24,940 nucleotides of DNA from Bryobacteraceae bacterium (GTDB lineage Bacteria; Acidobacteriota; Terriglobia; Bryobacterales; Bryobacteraceae), in contig JASHQT010000279.1 in NCBI GenBank assembly GCA_030039005.1, positions 1 through 24,940 of the forward strand, written 5' to 3'. The translations under genes were made by a program, and so were the position numbers. A model generated the notes under the pieces. The model made no database searches. It was not told the DNA's origin and saw only the letters and a list, made by a program, of their open reading frames with translations. Positions 7,147 through 15,618 of the stretch are shown here, piece by piece (positions within the stretch are counted from its first letter, which is position 1; every line of letters begins with the position of its first letter).

Positions 7147-9959
7147 AGGATCAGGACCAATCCGAGCACCGACGGCGAGAAAAGCTGCTTCAGGCAGTTG
7201 AGCACGCTGCTCACCTGCTTCCGGCCCAGGGTCCGATCGGCGTTTTCGTTCACCACAACACACTGCACGCTTTCGAATCTCTGCCTTTCGAGCGCGCAGT
7301 CGTTGAAGCCTCGCAGCTATTCGGCGCTGAACCTTATATGTCGGAAGCGGCCTATCGGCGGAAGCTTGCGCGAGCCCGCATCGATATCGACGACATTAAT
7401 GCCGTACTCGAAAGCGAGCCCGACGCGGTTGTTTTTCCCGGACTGACACGGTGCTCGCTGCGCCGCGCCATGATTACGCCGGGCGTGCGCGAATTCGACG
7501 GCGCCACGATTCTGTGGCGTACGGAACAGGGTGATCTTGCCGGGGACTTCCGTCACCCCGCGCTGCGCACGCTGTTTGACGCCTGCTTCAGGCGCACGGC
7601 CGTGCATGAAGCAGAGCCCCCGGCGACGCGGCCCATCGATGAGATCATTCACCCCTGGTTGATCCGGTTGTGCTCGGTGTTTCTTGATCAGGGCGCCGCA
7701 TACTGGCCGATGCCGTACCGCGAAAGAGGCTTCTACGAATCGGTGCGGACGTTGCTCTCGAAGCGCGGGGGTATGTTTCCGCGATATCTGCGCGGCCTCG
7801 ACAAAGAATTCCGGCGGCAGAAGGAGAGGTCCTTTTCGGCGACGGATGCGGTGCTCGACTATCTCGACGCGGGAGACATCGAGGAGAGCCAATGGAAAGA
7901 GGTCCTAGAGTCCGAACTACTCGCCCTGCCCGGTTGGTCTGGGCTGATGCGGAAGCTGGAAGAGAGCCCGGCGCTAGCTCCTCATGAATCGATTCCGTGC
8001 TCGCTGATGGATTTTCTCGCGGTGCGGCTGACGATGTCGCGCGTGGCCGCCCGCACGGGCGCGGCGGAAACCATGCCGCGGGAGAACCCGCTGAAGACGC
8101 AGGAGCGGCTGCACCTGAGCCGCACCGCCCGGATTTACGACGCGGCGCGGGTGGTGTCGCTTTCATCCGCCGAGGTCAATCTGCTGTCTAATGCCGACTG
8201 GGCATCCTTCGTAAATGAAGTCAAAGCGTGCAACGGACTCGAACGCCGGCGCATTCTCCACGTGGCCTACGAACGGTGGCATGAACGCGCGATCCTGCAT
8301 GGGCTGGCTAGCCATCGGAAATACCGCGGACTCACCCGGCTCAAAACCAAACCGCGAGCGCAGGTCTTCTTCTGCGTAGACGAGCGGGAAGAGTCCATGC
8401 GGCGCGCGCTGGAAGAGCTGGACCCGGAAGTAGAGACGTTCAGCGCCGCGGGGTACTTCGGCGTCGCGGTCGACTATCAGGGAATCGACGACCCGCAGGG
8501 CGCGGCGTTCTGCCCCGTCGTGGTCAAACCCCGGCACGCAGTGATCGAGCAGCCGAAAGCCGAAGACGCCGCCATGCACCATAGCCGCCGGTGGCGCAGG
8601 CGTTTACTGGGACTGCTGATGCGAAATTCGTTCGTCTCATCTCGGTCCCTGGTGCGAGGCTGGTTGTCGACGACCGTGCTCGGACTGCTTTCGGCAGTAC
8701 CGTTGATCGGGCACCTCCTGGCGCCGCGCCGTTACGCCATCCTGCGCGATTGGCTGAACAAGACCTTTCTCCCGGAACCGCGCACCGAGTTGCGGTTCAT
8801 GCGCAACGCTGCGGAATCGCAGCACGCGGTCGAGGGACTGTTGATGGGCTTTGCGGCTGAGGAAAAGGCGGACAGCGTCGCGAGCGTTCTGGGCCCAGCC
8901 GGCCTGAAGCAGGGATTCGCCCCTCTCGTCGCGATGCTTGGCCATGGTTCGACGAGCCTTAACAACCCGCATGAATCGGCCCACGATTGCGGAGCCTGCG
9001 GCGGCCGGCGTGGCGGGCCCAACGCCCGGCTCTTCGCCGCAATGGCCAATCGTCCGGAAGTCCGCTCTCGTCTGCGGGAACGCGGCATCGATATTCCGGA
9101 TGACACCTGGTTCATTGGGGGATATCACGATACCTGCAGCGACGATGTTGAACTGTACGACCTGGACACTCTTCCGGCCTCGCATCACGACGATCTGGAG
9201 CTCCTTCGAAAGTCGCTCGACGAGGCCCGCGCCCTTGACGCCCACGAACGCGTCCGGCGTTTCGAATCATGTCCGGCGGGCGCGGACCCAGCGGAAGCGC
9301 TCCGTCACGTGGAGGAACGCAGTGAGCATTTGGCCCAGCCACGGCCCGAATATGGCCATTGCACGAACGCCGTCTGTATTGTTGGGCGTCGCAGCCTGAC
9401 GCGCGGACTCTTTCTCGACCGGCGAGCCTTCCTCGTTTCGTACGACGCGGATCAGGACGCGGACGATCGGAGTCTCACGTTGCTCATGGCCGCGGTGGTT
9501 CCCGTGTGCGCCGGAATCAGTCTCGAATACTACTTTTCTTTCGTCGATAACGATCGCTACGGATGCGGCACGAAGCTGCCTCACAATGTGACCGGGCTGG
9601 TTGGCGTAATGGATGGCCACGCCAGTGACTTGCGAACTGGTTTGCCCTGGCAAATGGTCTCGATTCACGAACCGGTTCGCATTCTGTTCGTGGTCGAGAC
9701 CACCCCCGAACGCCTGAAGCGTGTAATTGATCGAAGCGCTTCACTGAAGCGGATGGTCGAGAACCGCTGGATTCGCATCGCCACGATCGATCCGGCCTCC
9801 GGCCGGGTGCATGTCTGCCGGGAATCAGGATTCGAAGAGCTCGACGGTGCGCTCGAACGTCTGCCGGTCGCACTTTCTTCGTCCGAATGGTATGCCGGCA
9901 AAATGGACCATCTTCCGATGGCCTGGATTCCCGCGACTGCAGAAGGACGTGCCGTGTGA
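7143..9959 (+). CDS. dabA: DabA-like inorganic carbon accumulation subunit (DUF2309/UPF0753)
   Basis: This 938-residue protein belongs to DUF2309, the family of DabA. DabA is the cytoplasmic zinc, beta-carbonic-anhydrase-like partner of the DAB complex that accumulates bicarbonate using the ion gradient. The four zinc/active-site positions known in the Halothiobacillus protein are all visible: C411 and D413 in FFCVDEREES, H601 in LGHGSTSLNNPH, and C616 in HDCGACGG, with the H-to-C spacing of 15 preserved. The N-terminal PIGVFVHHNTLHAFESLPF is another family hallmark. Length is in the family range. The start overlaps the arsR stop (ATGA) and the end overlaps dabB (GTGA), indicating translational coupling. 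It should act with the next one or two membrane proteins. Confidence 0.93.
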   Translation: MKDQDQSEHRRREKLLQAVEHAAHLLPAQGPIGVFVHHNTLHAFESLPFERAVVEASQLFGAEPYMSEAAYRRKLARARIDIDDINAVLESEPDAVVFPGLTRCSLRRAMITPGVREFDGATILWRTEQGDLAGDFRHPALRTLFDACFRRTAVHEAEPPATRPIDEIIHPWLIRLCSVFLDQGAAYWPMPYRERGFYESVRTLLSKRGGMFPRYLRGLDKEFRRQKERSFSATDAVLDYLDAGDIEESQWKEVLESELLALPGWSGLMRKLEESPALAPHESIPCSLMDFLAVRLTMSRVAARTGAAETMPRENPLKTQERLHLSRTARIYDAARVVSLSSAEVNLLSNADWASFVNEVKACNGLERRRILHVAYERWHERAILHGLASHRKYRGLTRLKTKPRAQVFFCVDEREESMRRALEELDPEVETFSAAGYFGVAVDYQGIDDPQGAAFCPVVVKPRHAVIEQPKAEDAAMHHSRRWRRRLLGLLMRNSFVSSRSLVRGWLSTTVLGLLSAVPLIGHLLAPRRYAILRDWLNKTFLPEPRTELRFMRNAAESQHAVEGLLMGFAAEEKADSVASVLGPAGLKQGFAPLVAMLGHGSTSLNNPHESAHDCGACGGRRGGPNARLFAAMANRPEVRSRLRERGIDIPDDTWFIGGYHDTCSDDVELYDLDTLPASHHDDLELLRKSLDEARALDAHERVRRFESCPAGADPAEALRHVEERSEHLAQPRPEYGHCTNAVCIVGRRSLTRGLFLDRRAFLVSYDADQDADDRSLTLLMAAVVPVCAGISLEYYFSFVDNDRYGCGTKLPHNVTGLVGVMDGHASDLRTGLPWQMVSIHEPVRILFVVETTPERLKRVIDRSASLKRMVENRWIRIATIDPASGRVHVCRESGFEELDGALERLPVALSSSEWYAGKMDHLPMAWIPATAEGRAV

Positions 9960-11299
9960 GTCCTGCCCAGACCGCGCTTGTATTCGTCGTGATGGCCCCG
10001 GGCGCGGTGTTTGCATTGCTGGCTTTCCTGTGGTTATTGGGCTGGGTTCCTTCCGAGCGCGTTATCTCCCGCGTCACTGCGCTGACGTTCACGGCCTGCC
10101 TCTTCGGGTTGGCCACCCTGCTGTGGACTCTCGCGGCCTCCCACGCCTCTGCCATCACCGTGACGTTCGGAAGCTGGTTCGCCGTTCATGATTACCGTTT
10201 TCCTCTTTTCCTGATGGCCGACCACTTGTCGCTGCCCTTTCTCGTGATGACAGTCGCATTGTCCGGACTGATTGGACAGTTTTCGGCGACGTATCTTCAT
10301 CGCGAAAGTGGATTCTTTCGATTTTTTCTCTTCCTGCACCTCTTCGCTTTTGGTTCCCTGCTCGCATTCGCCGCCGGTTCTTTCGATCTGCTGATCGCGG
10401 GTTGGGAACTGGTCGGCATCACCTCGGTGCTTCTGATCGCCTTTTTCGACCAACGGCTGGCGCCGGTCGAAAACGGTCTTCGTGTTTTTGCGGTCTACCG
10501 AGCCTCTGACGTCGGACTGCTCGTAGGAGTCTTCGCCTTGCATAAGTGGGCTGGCACCGCATCGTTCGCTGCAGGCATGCCTGCGCTTAAGGAAGCGCAG
10601 GCTACGGCCGTGTGTCTCTTCCTCCTTCTAGCCGCCGCCGGAAAGGCCGCCCAGATTCCTTTCTCCGGATGGCTTCCCCGTGCGATGGAGGGCCCGACCC
10701 CGTCGAGCGCCATCTTCTACGGCGCCATCTCCATTCACGCGGGCGCATACCTCCTCCTCCGTGCTCAACCCTTGCTCGCGCAAACCCACGCAGCCGCGGC
10801 CTGCGTGATCATCGTCGGCGTCGCCACAGCCATTTACGGCACGATTACGGGTCGCGCGAGCGCAGATGCCAAGACCTCGCTGGCCTTCGCGTCCCTGACG
10901 CAGGTCGGCGTGATCTTCGTCGAGATCGGATTCGGCTGGAGTTTCGTTGCCGTGGCCCATATTCTGGGGCATGCCCTGGTCCGCACGTTGCAGTTTCTCC
11001 GGGCGCCGTCGATGCTTCACGACTATCACCGCATGCACTCCGCCATTGGCGGGGAAATCGGGCCAACCGGCAAGCAAATGGAAGACCTGACACCGGCAGC
11101 GGTGCACGTTTGGCTCTACCGGTGGGCATTGGATCGCGGACACCTCGACACTATTCTCGATCGATGGATTATCTATCCGCTTCTCCATATCTCGCGGCTG
11201 TTTGCCCGTCTGGACGGGATCGGAATGACAGCAAGGGCGAACCAGCGGAAAGAGTCCTCAATGTGGTTGCGCAGGCCTGCCAAAGAGGGAGTCGAATGA
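9956..11299 (+). CDS. dabB: DabB-like proton-conducting membrane subunit (NuoL/MrpA family)
   Basis: This 447-residue NuoL-like protein is the expected membrane partner of DabA, coupling ion flow to bicarbonate/CO2 capture. Key ion-channel residues of the antiporter family are recognisable: E151 in the WELVGITS helix (TM5 Glu), K230 in AAGKAAQIPFSGWLPRAMEG (TM7 Lys), the GPTPSSA loop, K306 in DAKTSLAFASLTQVG, and H335/H339 in the following helix. The late-helix lysine of NuoL appears as Arg in LVRTLQFL. It is shorter than NuoL, lacking the last helices and lateral helix, as DabB-type proteins do. The start is GTG at 9956, overlapping the dabA TGA by 4 nt; a longer ATG frame would lie inside dabA. 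Confidence 0.88.
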   Translation: MSPAQTALVFVVMAPGAVFALLAFLWLLGWVPSERVISRVTALTFTACLFGLATLLWTLAASHASAITVTFGSWFAVHDYRFPLFLMADHLSLPFLVMTVALSGLIGQFSATYLHRESGFFRFFLFLHLFAFGSLLAFAAGSFDLLIAGWELVGITSVLLIAFFDQRLAPVENGLRVFAVYRASDVGLLVGVFALHKWAGTASFAAGMPALKEAQATAVCLFLLLAAAGKAAQIPFSGWLPRAMEGPTPSSAIFYGAISIHAGAYLLLRAQPLLAQTHAAAACVIIVGVATAIYGTITGRASADAKTSLAFASLTQVGVIFVEIGFGWSFVAVAHILGHALVRTLQFLRAPSMLHDYHRMHSAIGGEIGPTGKQMEDLTPAAVHVWLYRWALDRGHLDTILDRWIIYPLLHISRLFARLDGIGMTARANQRKESSMWLRRPAKEGVE

Positions 11300-12750
11300 G
11301 AGCAAACGGTGCATGGACTCCTGTTGGATGGGTCAGTGGTCTCGCGATCGCCGTACCATGGTTTGCGGCAATCCTGATGATGGCTTGGCGCCGCCACGCG
11401 CGAATCGTGGGCTTCACGGCATCGCTGATTTCAGTGGCAGCATCCGCGGGGTTGCTTGTGGCTGCGCCCACTGGAGAATCGCTACCCGAGGCATTGATGG
11501 TGTTGTTTTCCTGCCTCACTCTGGCGTCGACCCTGATGCTGCCCAAGCGCGACTGCGACGCTCCAACGATGGCCGGAATTGTTTTTATCCTGGGAGCTAC
11601 GCTGACCGCGTATTCAACCGATAATCTGGCAGTGTTTCTTGCTGGATGGATTCTCACCACAGTTCCATTCTTTGTGCGGTCATGGTTCCGGGCCCCCTCC
11701 TGGCGCCCTGGCACAGCCCTGTCGCTGTCGAGCCTCGCTCTGGCTCTCGCGATCGCACTCATTTCCGCAAGCGGCCATGCGCTCTCCATCGAAGCTTTGA
11801 AGGGCCAAAGCCCCGGCGGAAACGCCGCCTTCGGGCTGCTCGTCGTCGCTGTCATTCTGCGCAAGGGAATCTGCCCGGCTCAAGCCTGGGTCGCCGACTT
11901 GGCGGAAGGCGGTCCGGCCATTCCCACCGCTCTTCTTTTGAACGGACATTTCGGTGCGCTATTGGTTGCCAGGCTGATCCTGCCGCTGTTTCCGCGCACA
12001 GCCAGCAATGCGTTCCCAATCCTCTCCTGGTTCGCCATGGCAACGGCGCTCTATGTGGCTATCCGCGCACTGACAGAAAACTCCCCGCGCCGGTTGCTCT
12101 CCTTACTCGCACTCAGCCAGTCGGCGGCGATTCTGGCGGGTCTCGAAAGCCGTACCTCGGAAGGAATCACCGGTGCGTTGGTGCACTGGTTCGTCGTGAC
12201 GATATCGACGATGGGTCTTCTCGGGATTCTGCGGCTGCTGGAAGTTCGCTTCGGTGAAAACCTGACCGCAAGCCGGCATCTTGGATTAGCCCAACACGCA
12301 CCGCGGCTAGCCGTTTCATTCGCGGTCTTCGGTCTGGCGCTGGTGGGATTGCCGGGTACGCTCAGCTTTTGCTCGCAGGATCTCCTGATTCACGGAACAT
12401 TGATGTCGCATCCCGTGACAGGCGTGGTGTTGCCCATCGCGACCGCCATGAATGCGGTGAGCATTTTTCGTCTCTTTGCAAGACTGTTTCTGGGCAAGCG
12501 CCGGACGGGCTTTACGCAGATGGCGGATGCCCTTCCGCGCGAGCGCTGGATACTGGCAGCGGGGCTATTATTCGTCGTGCTCGGAGGACTGTTCCCAAAC
12601 CTGATCATTGCCCAGCGGGCAGCCGAAGCCGATACCGTAGCGGGGAGAATCCGTTCTGGCGCCACGACGCGGCAGCACGAGGAGCTAGCCCGCGATCAAG
12701 TGCCTGAGACCCGTGCGAAAATCATCCATCATGTCAACGCGGAATATTGA
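11296..12750 (+). CDS. Second antiporter-like membrane protein (NuoL/NuoM/MrpD family, divergent)
   Basis: This 484-residue polytopic protein overlaps the dabB stop by ATGA, so it is made from the same transcript. It aligns by eye with the NuoL/M core. K190 in LRKGICPAQAWVADLAEGGPAIP matches the TM7 Lys region, and PRRLLSLLALSQSAAI matches the DIK(R)xLAYSTMSQIG segment, with Lys replaced by Arg. GALVHWFVVTISTMGLL corresponds to the later His-containing helix. The TM5 glutamate is not retained: the equivalent of the WE motif reads WILT (I119). It may be an accessory membrane subunit of a three-part DAB-like complex, or a degraded pump. The function is inferred from context only. Confidence 0.8.
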   Translation: MRANGAWTPVGWVSGLAIAVPWFAAILMMAWRRHARIVGFTASLISVAASAGLLVAAPTGESLPEALMVLFSCLTLASTLMLPKRDCDAPTMAGIVFILGATLTAYSTDNLAVFLAGWILTTVPFFVRSWFRAPSWRPGTALSLSSLALALAIALISASGHALSIEALKGQSPGGNAAFGLLVVAVILRKGICPAQAWVADLAEGGPAIPTALLLNGHFGALLVARLILPLFPRTASNAFPILSWFAMATALYVAIRALTENSPRRLLSLLALSQSAAILAGLESRTSEGITGALVHWFVVTISTMGLLGILRLLEVRFGENLTASRHLGLAQHAPRLAVSFAVFGLALVGLPGTLSFCSQDLLIHGTLMSHPVTGVVLPIATAMNAVSIFRLFARLFLGKRRTGFTQMADALPRERWILAAGLLFVVLGGLFPNLIIAQRAAEADTVAGRIRSGATTRQHEELARDQVPETRAKIIHHVNAEY

Positions 12751-13321
12751 CACTGGTGCATTCGGAGTCTCGATTGAAGAGATGTCAATCGCCGAGTATG
12801 ACGGCGTCTATACACTCCTGCACTCGACACCGGGAATAAGGTTATCGTCGGCCGAGTCCCGCGAAATGATGGAGCGGCATTTGGCGCGTAATCCCGGTAT
12901 GAGCTTTGTGGCGCGTTTCAGGAATCGCATCGTAGGATGTGCCATGTCGGGACACGACGGTCGCCGTGGATATCTCTATCATCTTGCGGTAGCTCCGGAT
13001 TTTCGTCGACGGGGCATCGCGTCCGGGCTCGTGGCATGCTGTCTGGAGAAGTTGGCTGAAGCCGGAATCGACAACACCCACATACAGGTTGTTGTGGAAA
13101 ACGACCTCGCACATAAGTTCTGGTCCGATCGCGGCTGGCATCGACGCGCCGACATCATCACGTACAGCTTCACAACGGGTTCGAATCCGAATGTCTCGCG
13201 AAGGAAAGGCTTGGACTGCCTCATTTCATCTGTGGCAACTGAAGCGCGACGGCACGTCTGTACGCAGGAAGAAGGAGAAGCTTCGCAAATCGGCGCCACA
13301 GTCATTATTGACGATGCCTAG
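12731..13321 (+). CDS. GNAT-family N-acetyltransferase
   Basis: This protein of about 196 residues carries the acetyl-CoA-binding motif A, LYHLAVAPDFRRRGIASGLV (R-R-R-G-I-A pyrophosphate loop), and a later FWSDRGWHRRADIITYSF typical of the GNAT C-terminal strands. The substrate is unknown. The start at 12731 overlaps the preceding gene by 20 nt; GTG at 12713 and ATG at 12782 are alternatives and no strong ribosome-binding site decides between them. The last 45 or so residues after the domain look unstructured and may be read-through at the island edge. It could be a passenger, or could modify a partner from the operon; the sequence does not say. Confidence 0.8.
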   Translation: MSTRNIDTGAFGVSIEEMSIAEYDGVYTLLHSTPGIRLSSAESREMMERHLARNPGMSFVARFRNRIVGCAMSGHDGRRGYLYHLAVAPDFRRRGIASGLVACCLEKLAEAGIDNTHIQVVVENDLAHKFWSDRGWHRRADIITYSFTTGSNPNVSRRKGLDCLISSVATEARRHVCTQEEGEASQIGATVIIDDA

Positions 13322-13616
13322 GGACGACAGCTCGCGGCGGCAGAATGCCCTCGAATTTCACGCAACGTTGTGGGTGCTTCAACGGTTCCTCGACTTGAGC
13401 CTACTTTCATCGGCGACTCTTTGCGGATGTTGTGAATCGTTGTAGCAAAGGGGCTTCAGGCTTCCTTGGAGCGCCGTCAATGCGCTCCCAAAGGAAATTG
13501 GAGAGGCCCCGATAGTGGTATGACGAGCGTGGAACGAGCGACCATTCCGTCGATTTTCAACCAGCTTCCGCGGCCGGGGAACAACGGCGCACGTCGCACG
13601 AACCGGCTCAATTCCG
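13322..13616. other. Non-coding right end of the island
   Basis: No gene with a recognisable product was found on either strand between the acetyltransferase and the right att region. The only clear structure is the hairpin at 13462-13497. A leftward reading at 13477-13719 has no family features and overlaps the att motifs, so I treat the segment as non-coding. Confidence 0.5.
13462..13497. terminator. Strong imperfect hairpin after the dab operon (possible terminator)
   Basis: TTCCTTGGAGCGC pairs with GCGCTCCCAAAGGAA around a 7-nt loop, with a two-base bulge. It lies about 140 bases after the acetyltransferase stop. There is no T tract on the plus strand, so it may be a processing or stabilising structure rather than a classical terminator. 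Confidence 0.4.
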
Positions 13617-13693
13617 TGGTGACACTATGGTGACGGTCTGTCGATTTTTGCCCTCTTTGTAGGTTTTGGCGGTTCAGCGAATCAATAACTTGA
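13617..13693 (+). repeat. Right-end flanking motifs of the island (candidate recombinase arm sites)
   Basis: TGGTGACACTATGGTGACGG (13617-13636) and AATCAATAACTTGA (13680-13693) are near-identical direct copies of the motifs at 1882-1901 and 1851-1864. They lie inside the island next to the right att core. If the two ends were rejoined, the core would be flanked on both sides by one copy of each motif, as expected of an attP site. Their role is inferred. Confidence 0.55.
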
Positions 13694-13719
13694 GTGCCGT
13701 CAAGACCCCTTTTGGGCAA

Positions 13720-13741
13720 CGAGCCCCGCCCGGCTCACCAA
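13720..13741 (+). repeat. Right attachment-site repeat (attR core), copy of tRNA-Lys 3' end
   Basis: This is an identical 22-bp copy of 1815-1836, i.e. the tRNA-Lys T-loop-to-CCA segment without the rest of a tRNA. It ends at the base before the stop codon of the convergent TolC-family gene (13742). Before insertion, tRNA-Lys and that gene would therefore have been adjacent. Confidence 0.85.
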
Positions 13742-15607
13742 TTACGGTTGCGGCTTCCCAATTCGAGGTGAGTTCAGCGCCTGCTCCACGGAAACGTGAT
13801 TGACATCGAGCGTTCGCCCCAACACCTGATCCAGGGCGATGCGGGCGTGGCTATAGGCCGATGCGGATGTAACCTCGGTTTCCTGCGCCGCGACGAGCGC
13901 GGTTTGCGCGCCTTCCACGTCACTGATGGTCGCCGCGCCGAAGGAAAACGATTGCTGCGTTTTTTCGAGCAGCTCCTCTTGCAGTTTGCGCGAGTCCACC
14001 GCTTGCGAGTAGCGCGCCCGCGCCTGGCGCAGCGCCACCGTCTCGTTGGAGATGTCTACAACAATCTGGTTCATGTTCCGGCGCTCCACCAGATCGCCTT
14101 GCCGTAGCTGCAATTGGTCGATGCCGTAGTCGCCTTGCGCCACCTGATTGTGAATGGTGCCGCCGAACAAAGCCCCGACGCGGCGGCTGGGGAAGTCATC
14201 GCGAAACACCTGCCCGAGCGCGTTGCTCAAGCCTCCTCGGTAGTAAGGCAAAGCGGCGAGGCCTTCGAACGGAGCGTTGGTTCCGGAAAGCCCGGTGGCA
14301 CTCACGGCCGCCCACGCTTGCAGGCTCGGCAGAAGCCCATTGGCTGTTCCCAGCGCCGAGATTTCCGAGGTTTCGTCGTTGATCTTGTCTAGCGCAACGT
14401 CGGGGCGATTCGCGAGCGCCGTGGCCACGAGATTGCGCAACGGCGGCAGATTGTCCTGCTCGGGAACCTGGATGCGATCCAGCGGCACAATGTGCGCGGA
14501 GTCCAACAGCTCGTCCTGCAGACCATTGCGGCTGATGGCGTTCTTCAGGAGGATCTCCTGATATTGCGCGGTTGCTTGGGCGATCGCCAGCAGTTGACGG
14601 CTGTTCGTGACGTTCGACTGCGCGCGCGAAGCTTCGAATCTCGGAATCACCCCCAGCTCAATCTGCCGCCGCGTGTCGTCGTAGAACTTCTGCGCCTGAT
14701 TCACCGCGCGTTGGCGTACGGCCAGATCGTCATCATCGGTTACCAGGTCCCAATACAGGTTCAGAACGTTTGCCACCAGATTCAACAGTTGCGATCGAAA
14801 CGTTTCATTCGAAGCTTGTATATTTTTTTCGGCTACCCGGATAAACCGTCCGTTGACGCCGGTGCCGAAGCCTTGCAGGAGGTTGTGGCGAAGATAGATT
14901 GACACCACCGGCGCTACGGCGGGATTCAGATAATCGCTCGGAGCATTCTGCTTCAAGTAAGTCTCATTGGCCGTGACCTGGACGTAACCACCGGAGAGTA
15001 ATCCCTGCTGCACGAAGGAATCGATGACGTGCTGAGTGCTCACGAGCGTTGGGGTTATGCTGACCACGGTGCTCGGATACGGGTAGGAGGTGTGGGAAAA
15101 GTTCGTGGCGTTTTGAAGAACCGGGTCGAGATTTTGCGTGACGGGACCGATCTGCGTCACCGTAGCTCCCGAACTCCCTCCGCCGCCGCCTGAACTGCTG
15201 CTAGCAAGTCCCGCGGCGACTTCGCTACCCAGAACGCCCAGGCCGCTCGTGACCTGGTTCACTAGTGTGCTTCCATTGGTGACGCCGCGCAAAGGTCCGC
15301 CGCCCTGGGCCCGCTCCAGATTCCATTGCGCACCCAAGGGTCCGTAGCGGTCTACCTCGAGATCGATATTGTTTTCAATCGCCAGTACGATCGCGTCTTG
15401 GACCGTGAGGTACAGCTGACCGGCACGGATCAGGCTGTGCAGGTGATCCGAGTTACTCAAGTTCACCGGCGAAGCCGAGGCGGGCCTATAGGACCGGACT
15501 AGCAGCGGGCCCTGCGGCTTCTCCACTTCAGGGACGGCTTGTGCCCAGCATTGTGTTGCCAGAAGACTGAAGACAGCGAGAGACGAAATTGTTTTTTGCG
15601 GGATCAT
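13742..15607 (-). CDS. TolC-family outer-membrane protein (second of a tandem pair)
   Basis: This 621-residue protein has an N-terminal signal peptide (hydrophobic residues about 6-20, cleavage near CWAQA) and a TolC/OEP fold in the C-terminal two thirds. The long helical segment NLYWDLVTDDDDLAVRQRAVN is followed by the repeat RRQIELGVIPRFEASRAQSNV, and the second half carries ALRQARARYSQAVDSRKLQEE and QQSFSFGAATISDVEGAQTAL. The N-terminal approximately 200 residues, including a Ser/Gly-rich low-complexity tract, are longer than in E. coli TolC. The start at 15607 is backed by AGGAG 7 nt upstream. It lies 11 nt after the paralogue upstream and is probably co-transcribed. No periplasmic adaptor or inner-membrane pump adjoins the pair, so the exported substrate is unknown. 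Confidence 0.9.
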   Translation of the reverse strand: MIPQKTISSLAVFSLLATQCWAQAVPEVEKPQGPLLVRSYRPASASPVNLSNSDHLHSLIRAGQLYLTVQDAIVLAIENNIDLEVDRYGPLGAQWNLERAQGGGPLRGVTNGSTLVNQVTSGLGVLGSEVAAGLASSSSGGGGGSSGATVTQIGPVTQNLDPVLQNATNFSHTSYPYPSTVVSITPTLVSTQHVIDSFVQQGLLSGGYVQVTANETYLKQNAPSDYLNPAVAPVVSIYLRHNLLQGFGTGVNGRFIRVAEKNIQASNETFRSQLLNLVANVLNLYWDLVTDDDDLAVRQRAVNQAQKFYDDTRRQIELGVIPRFEASRAQSNVTNSRQLLAIAQATAQYQEILLKNAISRNGLQDELLDSAHIVPLDRIQVPEQDNLPPLRNLVATALANRPDVALDKINDETSEISALGTANGLLPSLQAWAAVSATGLSGTNAPFEGLAALPYYRGGLSNALGQVFRDDFPSRRVGALFGGTIHNQVAQGDYGIDQLQLRQGDLVERRNMNQIVVDISNETVALRQARARYSQAVDSRKLQEELLEKTQQSFSFGAATISDVEGAQTALVAAQETEVTSASAYSHARIALDQVLGRTLDVNHVSVEQALNSPRIGKPQP

Positions 15608-15618
15608 TCGCGTTCTCC

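Noticed and set aside
13477..13719. 80-codon leftward frame next to the right att core, considered as an integrase tail
   Set aside because: No tyrosine-recombinase catalytic motif (R..HxxR..Y) is visible, and the frame overlaps the repeated att-flank motifs.
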